From NCBI GenBank assembly GCA_041179125.1, contig JBEGTZ010000080.1, forward strand, positions 1 to 8,412: DNA of 8,412 nucleotides, read 5' to 3'. Origin of the DNA: CAMCXE01 sp041179125 (lineage in GTDB: Bacteria > Pseudomonadota > Gammaproteobacteria > Pseudomonadales > Cellvibrionaceae). A model generated the notes under the pieces. The model did not search any database. It was not told the DNA's origin and saw only the letters and a list, made by a program, of their open reading frames with translations. This document shows, piece by piece, positions 5,578-8,412 of this stretch. Made by a program: the position numbers and the translations under genes. Each line of letters starts with the position of its first letter. Position 1 is the first letter of the stretch.

Positions 5578-7389
5578 GTGCGCACATTTCATTCCCCGGC
5601 CCACACCCCGGACAACCATTCAAAAGCTAATTGGCGTGTGGTGTGGACATTAATTCCGTATTTAATGGAATTCCGCTGGCGGGTGGCATTTGCGCTGGCG
5701 CTTTTAGTGGGCGCCAAATTAGCGAATGTGGCAGTGCCTTTGGCATTAAAACAAATTGTTGACCGCTTGGATTCAAGCCAGGCCATGATTATTGTGCCGC
5801 TTGCGCTGTTGCTGGCCTATGGCACACTGCGTTTTTTGTCGAGTTTTTTAGGTGAATTGCGCGATGCGATTTTTGCCCGTGTAGCCGAGCGCGCCATGCG
5901 CAGGGTAACGCTGCAAGTATTTAAACACCTGCATCAATTGGATTTAAGTTTTCATTTAGCCCGCAAAACCGGCGGGCTTGCGCGGGATATAGAACGCGGC
6001 ACCACCGGGATTAGTTTTTTACTGCGTTTTATGCTGTTTAATATTATCCCTACACTGTTGGAAATTGCCCTGGTAGCCGGTATTTTATGGGCGCATTTTA
6101 ATTGGTATTATTTGTTGACGGTGCTGGGCGCGGTGGCGGTGTATGCTGTTTTTTCCATTATTATTACCGAGTGGCGCAACCGTTTTATTCGCGAAGCCAA
6201 TGACCAAGACAACCGCTCCAACACCCGCGCGATGGATAGCCTGCTCAATTACGAAACCGTAAAATATTTTAATGCCGAAGCTTTTGAGCTAACCGAATAC
6301 GATAAGCAGCTGGCCCAATGGGAAACCTCACGCCTTAAAAACCGCTTGTCGTTATTTGTATTAAATTCCGGCCAAGCATTTATTATCGCCGCCACCGTAT
6401 GCCTTATGATGGTGTTAGCCGCGCAAGAAGTGGCAGCTAAAACTATGAGCCTTGGGGATTTGGTGATGGTGAATGCTTTTATGATTCAGCTGTTTATACC
6501 GCTAAATTTTTTAGGCTTTGTTTACCGGGAGATCCGCCAATCGTTAATAAATATTGAAAATTTATTTACTTTGCTCGATCAAAAAAGCCACCTTAAAGAC
6601 ACCACAGATGCACCCGATTTAAGTTTTAAACAGGGCGAAATTCGTTTTGATAATGTGAGTTTTAGTTACGATAAAACCCGGCCTATTGTGCAAAATGTTT
6701 CTTTTAGCCTTCAGCACGGGCAAAAACTGGCCATAGTCGGCGCCAGCGGTTCCGGCAAATCCACACTGGCGCGTTTATTATTTCGATTTTACGACCCAGA
6801 TAATGGGCAAATTCTCATTGATGGGCAAGCTATAGACCAGGTAAATGCAGGCTCTTTGCGCAAATTGATCGGTGTTGTGCCGCAAGATACCGTTTTATTT
6901 AACGATAGTATTTTTTATAACATTCACTACGCCAACCCACAGGCCAGTATTGAAGACGTAAAACAGGCTGCGGATATGGCCAATTTAACGGAATTTATTT
7001 CCCGCCTGCCGCAGGGGTTTAATACGCTGGTGGGTGAGCGCGGTTTAAAAGTATCCGGCGGGGAAAAACAACGCATCGCCATTGCACGTTTATTACTTAA
7101 AAACCCACCTATTTTAATTTTTGACGAGGCCACCTCCGCGCTGGATTCCACCACAGAACAAGCCATTATTAGTGCATTAAATTCCCTCGCACTCAAACAC
7201 ACCACCTTAGTCATCGCGCATCGGCTCTCCACCATTATGGACGCTGACAGCATTGTGGTGTTGGAGCAAGGCTGTGTTATGGAGCAGGGCACCCATCAAG
7301 AATTGTTGCAAAAAAATGGGCTTTATTGGCAGTTGTGGCAGCACCAGTTGCAAGAGGATGAACGGGAATTGCCCCGCAGTGGCAAATAA
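5578..7389 (+). CDS. ABC exporter, Atm1/ABCB7/HMT1 type (fused permease and ATPase)
   Basis: This 603-residue half-transporter should act as an inner-membrane homodimer. A six-helix permease domain (about 20-330) contains the Atm1-typical stretches RDIERGTTGISFLLRF (136-151) and NYETVKYFNAE (224-234). The ATPase domain (about 353-590) has Walker A GASGSGKS (388-395), Q-loop Q436, signature VSGGEKQR (492-499), Walker B ILIFDE (512-517) and the H-loop histidine H548 in IAHRLST. All catalytic residues appear intact. Bacterial Atm1 proteins export glutathione or polysulfide conjugates and can give heavy-metal tolerance, while the mitochondrial homologues serve cytosolic iron-sulfur assembly. The substrate here is inferred only from similarity. 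Start is GTG with a strong AGGAG. The gene stands alone, and MITE copy B begins 21 bp after its stop, where a terminator might be expected. Confidence 0.93.
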   Translation: MRTFHSPAHTPDNHSKANWRVVWTLIPYLMEFRWRVAFALALLVGAKLANVAVPLALKQIVDRLDSSQAMIIVPLALLLAYGTLRFLSSFLGELRDAIFARVAERAMRRVTLQVFKHLHQLDLSFHLARKTGGLARDIERGTTGISFLLRFMLFNIIPTLLEIALVAGILWAHFNWYYLLTVLGAVAVYAVFSIIITEWRNRFIREANDQDNRSNTRAMDSLLNYETVKYFNAEAFELTEYDKQLAQWETSRLKNRLSLFVLNSGQAFIIAATVCLMMVLAAQEVAAKTMSLGDLVMVNAFMIQLFIPLNFLGFVYREIRQSLINIENLFTLLDQKSHLKDTTDAPDLSFKQGEIRFDNVSFSYDKTRPIVQNVSFSLQHGQKLAIVGASGSGKSTLARLLFRFYDPDNGQILIDGQAIDQVNAGSLRKLIGVVPQDTVLFNDSIFYNIHYANPQASIEDVKQAADMANLTEFISRLPQGFNTLVGERGLKVSGGEKQRIAIARLLLKNPPILIFDEATSALDSTTEQAIISALNSLALKHTTLVIAHRLSTIMDADSIVVLEQGCVMEQGTHQELLQKNGLYWQLWQHQLQEDERELPRSGK

Positions 7390-7405
7390 AATACGCCCAA
7401 ATGCA

Positions 7406-7410
7406 ATAAC
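7406..7410 (+). repeat. Left target-site duplication of MITE copy B (ATAAC)
   Basis: ATAAC directly precedes the CCTAGAAACC left end of the element and is repeated exactly at 7575-7579, directly after its TCTAGG right end. A 5-bp duplication indicates insertion by cut-and-paste transposition. Confidence 0.75.
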
Positions 7411-7574
7411 CCTAGAAACCTCAGTTGGATCACCCAAGTCTGCGCAACCCCTTGGTACGTCTAGCAAACGTTAAAAATTTCGAACAACCAATAAGGTTGC
7501 CCTTCATTTTTAACTTTCATTATCCGCTACCCGTGGCTTACACAGCTTTTGGGCGCTCAATTGAGGTTTCTAGG
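7411..7574. mobile_element. MITE copy B, 164 bp, with 5-bp target duplication
   Basis: This is the second full copy of the element at 1-163, in the same orientation, with differences scattered along its length and one indel near 7531. Terminal inverted repeats are CCTAGAAACCTCAGTTGG on the left and CCTAGAAACCTCAATTGA (reverse complement) on the right. The internal stem is kept: GTTAAAAAT (7470-7478) pairs with ATTTTTAAC (7506-7514), and CAACC (7485-7489) pairs with GGTTG (7495-7499). Compared with copy A, one base pair in the stem has changed on both sides (T-A to A-T at 7473/7511), so pairing is preserved. It fills most of the 258-bp gap between the ABC exporter and the hypothetical gene at 7648. 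It encodes no protein and must have been moved by a transposase encoded elsewhere. Confidence 0.88.
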
Positions 7575-7579
7575 ATAAC
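7575..7579 (+). repeat. Right target-site duplication of MITE copy B (ATAAC)
   Basis: This is an exact copy of the ATAAC at 7406-7410, immediately after the right end of the element. Confidence 0.75.
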
Positions 7580-7647
7580 CGCTGGTTTTCGATCACGCAG
7601 TAAACGCGCAGAAACTTTAGGGTGTTTTCGTAGGTTTAATTCGAATT

Positions 7648-8226
7648 TTAATGAAACGGCGCAGAGGTTTTATTTACCACCAAACTAAGCCCTGGCACGC
7701 GGGAAACAGGGTATAAGTTTTCAACCGCATAAAACACCGCCATGTCTAATTGATTGGCAAATTCTTCCCCAAGCACGCCATGCACAATCACATTAGCTTG
7801 CATGGTGGCTTTGGTGATTGCGGGGAAATAACCGTGTAATGCGGCGCGGTCATAAATTTCTTCCACCACGCGATGGGCTAAATACGCTTCTGCCAACAGG
7901 GCAGGCCAGCCGCCCTCTTGTTCGATTAATTCCGGTTGATGGGTAAAAAAATCGCAGGCTATTTGTAAAAAATATTCGCTGTTTGCGAGCGCTTCAATTT
8001 GCAGTAATGCACGCGCCAGGGTTTTTAGTTGTGTCGGCACTTGTTCAACGTAGTTCATCACAAACGCTTCCAGTGCTTCTAGCCGCTCATGTGCGGGCAA
8101 ATGAATCGCCCGGTGCAAGCGGTTAATTTTGCCGCGCAAAAAATGCCGCAATTCGATGGCGCAATGCTGTGATTGGCGCACTTCGGTGAGCGTTTGGCGC
8201 CATTGCGCGAAATGATCAAAACTCAT
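7648..8226 (-). CDS. Hypothetical protein, all-helical, 192 residues
   Basis: I do not recognise a named family with certainty. The protein has no signal peptide or membrane segment, so it is probably cytoplasmic. It looks almost entirely helical, with a charged N-terminal half containing LRHFLRGKINRLHRAIHLPAHERLEALEAF-like segments (about 26-55, shown in part) and a second half with EAYLAHRVVEEIYDR (112-126), IVHGVLGEEFANQLD (146-160) and AVFYAVENLYP (162-172). The regular composition and codon use like the neighbouring genes support a real gene, and it resembles Pseudomonas-type conserved hypothetical proteins from memory. ATG at 8224-8226 is chosen because AGG (reverse complement of 8235-8237) lies 8 nt upstream; that AGG falls in a decayed MITE end. 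It is convergent with the ABC exporter, with MITE copy B between them. No function is proposed. Confidence 0.7.
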   Translation of the reverse strand: MSFDHFAQWRQTLTEVRQSQHCAIELRHFLRGKINRLHRAIHLPAHERLEALEAFVMNYVEQVPTQLKTLARALLQIEALANSEYFLQIACDFFTHQPELIEQEGGWPALLAEAYLAHRVVEEIYDRAALHGYFPAITKATMQANVIVHGVLGEEFANQLDMAVFYAVENLYPVSRVPGLSLVVNKTSAPFH

Positions 8227-8234
8227 ATCTGTAA

Positions 8235-8297
8235 CCTAAAAATCCCAATCGAACTTAATCTAAACCCTCAGTTAAATCACGCACGTCTGCATAAGGG
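8235..8297. mobile_element. Decayed MITE remnants (two left-end-like segments)
   Basis: Positions 8235-8254 match the left end of MITE copy A at 17 of 20 bases. A second segment at about 8260-8295 (taaaccctcagttaaatcac, then gcacgtctgcataag) matches the first 36 bases of copy B with scattered differences, including AGTT, ATCAC and GTCTGC. Both are on the plus strand. No internal stem or right end follows, so this looks like an old, truncated and possibly nested insertion. The left end lies 8 nt upstream of the start codon of the minus-strand hypothetical gene. Confidence 0.6.
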
Positions 8298-8412
8298 CAC
8301 CTCCGGAAATCCACTTTTCGCGCCCTCGCTTCGTTATTTTCGTGCTCAGTCGGTCATTTATACCGCATAAACTCCCTCCCTCCGCGCGAAAATGCCTTGC
8401 GATCATCACGAA
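8298..8412. other. Terminal noncoding stretch with inverted CGCGAAAA motif
   Basis: No convincing gene is seen. CACTTTTCGCGC (8312-8323) and GCGCGAAAATG (8384-8394) form an inverted pair about 60 bp apart, separated by sequence without a clear stem. This may be part of another intergenic repeat or the upstream region of a gene beyond the window. Confidence 0.35.

Noticed and set aside
7425..7688. Plus-strand frame through MITE copy B
   Set aside because: It lies mostly within a noncoding MITE, and the matching frame is not kept in copy A.
1..8412. CRISPR array near the CARF gene
   Set aside because: No regularly spaced short direct repeats were found anywhere in the window; the repeats seen are MITE copies and single hairpins.

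Overview
The window reads as chromosomal DNA from a gammaproteobacterium, probably of the Cellvibrio/Saccharophagus/Teredinibacter type. This is an inference from gene content (a DUF3530 lipoprotein-like exported protein, a DmdC-type acyl-CoA dehydrogenase, an Atm1-type ABC exporter) and from moderate GC with many TTA/AAT/ATT codons. No rRNA, tRNA or complete transposase gene is present, and the taxon cannot be fixed from the sequence alone.

Layout: a 163-bp miniature inverted-repeat element (MITE copy A) opens the window and ends three bases before the start codon of an exported DUF3530 protein (+). Convergent to it, three genes lie on the minus strand. In transcription order they are an acyl-CoA dehydrogenase, a stand-alone CARF ring-nuclease-like protein of the CRISPR-associated NE0113 family, and a dicarboxylate/acidic amino acid symporter. 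A gap of about 380 bp separates the dehydrogenase from the CARF gene; it holds a REP-like hairpin and no convincing gene. Divergent from the dehydrogenase is an Atm1/ABCB7-type ABC exporter (+). Then come MITE copy B (164 bp, with a visible 5-bp target duplication), a conserved-looking hypothetical protein (-), and a decayed third trace of the same MITE at that gene's 5' side. The last 115 bases hold no recognised gene.

How the genes relate: the metabolic and transport genes look like ordinary, functionally independent housekeeping or catabolic genes, not an operon. The two points of interest are (1) the MITE family, with a covarying internal stem, CCTAGA ends and a 5-bp duplication, whose ends sit directly next to start codons at two loci and may supply ribosome-binding sequence; and (2) an orphan CRISPR-associated ring-nuclease-type gene with no cas genes or array nearby, whose last codons and stop lie inside a REP-like hairpin, suggesting its C-terminus was remodelled or truncated.
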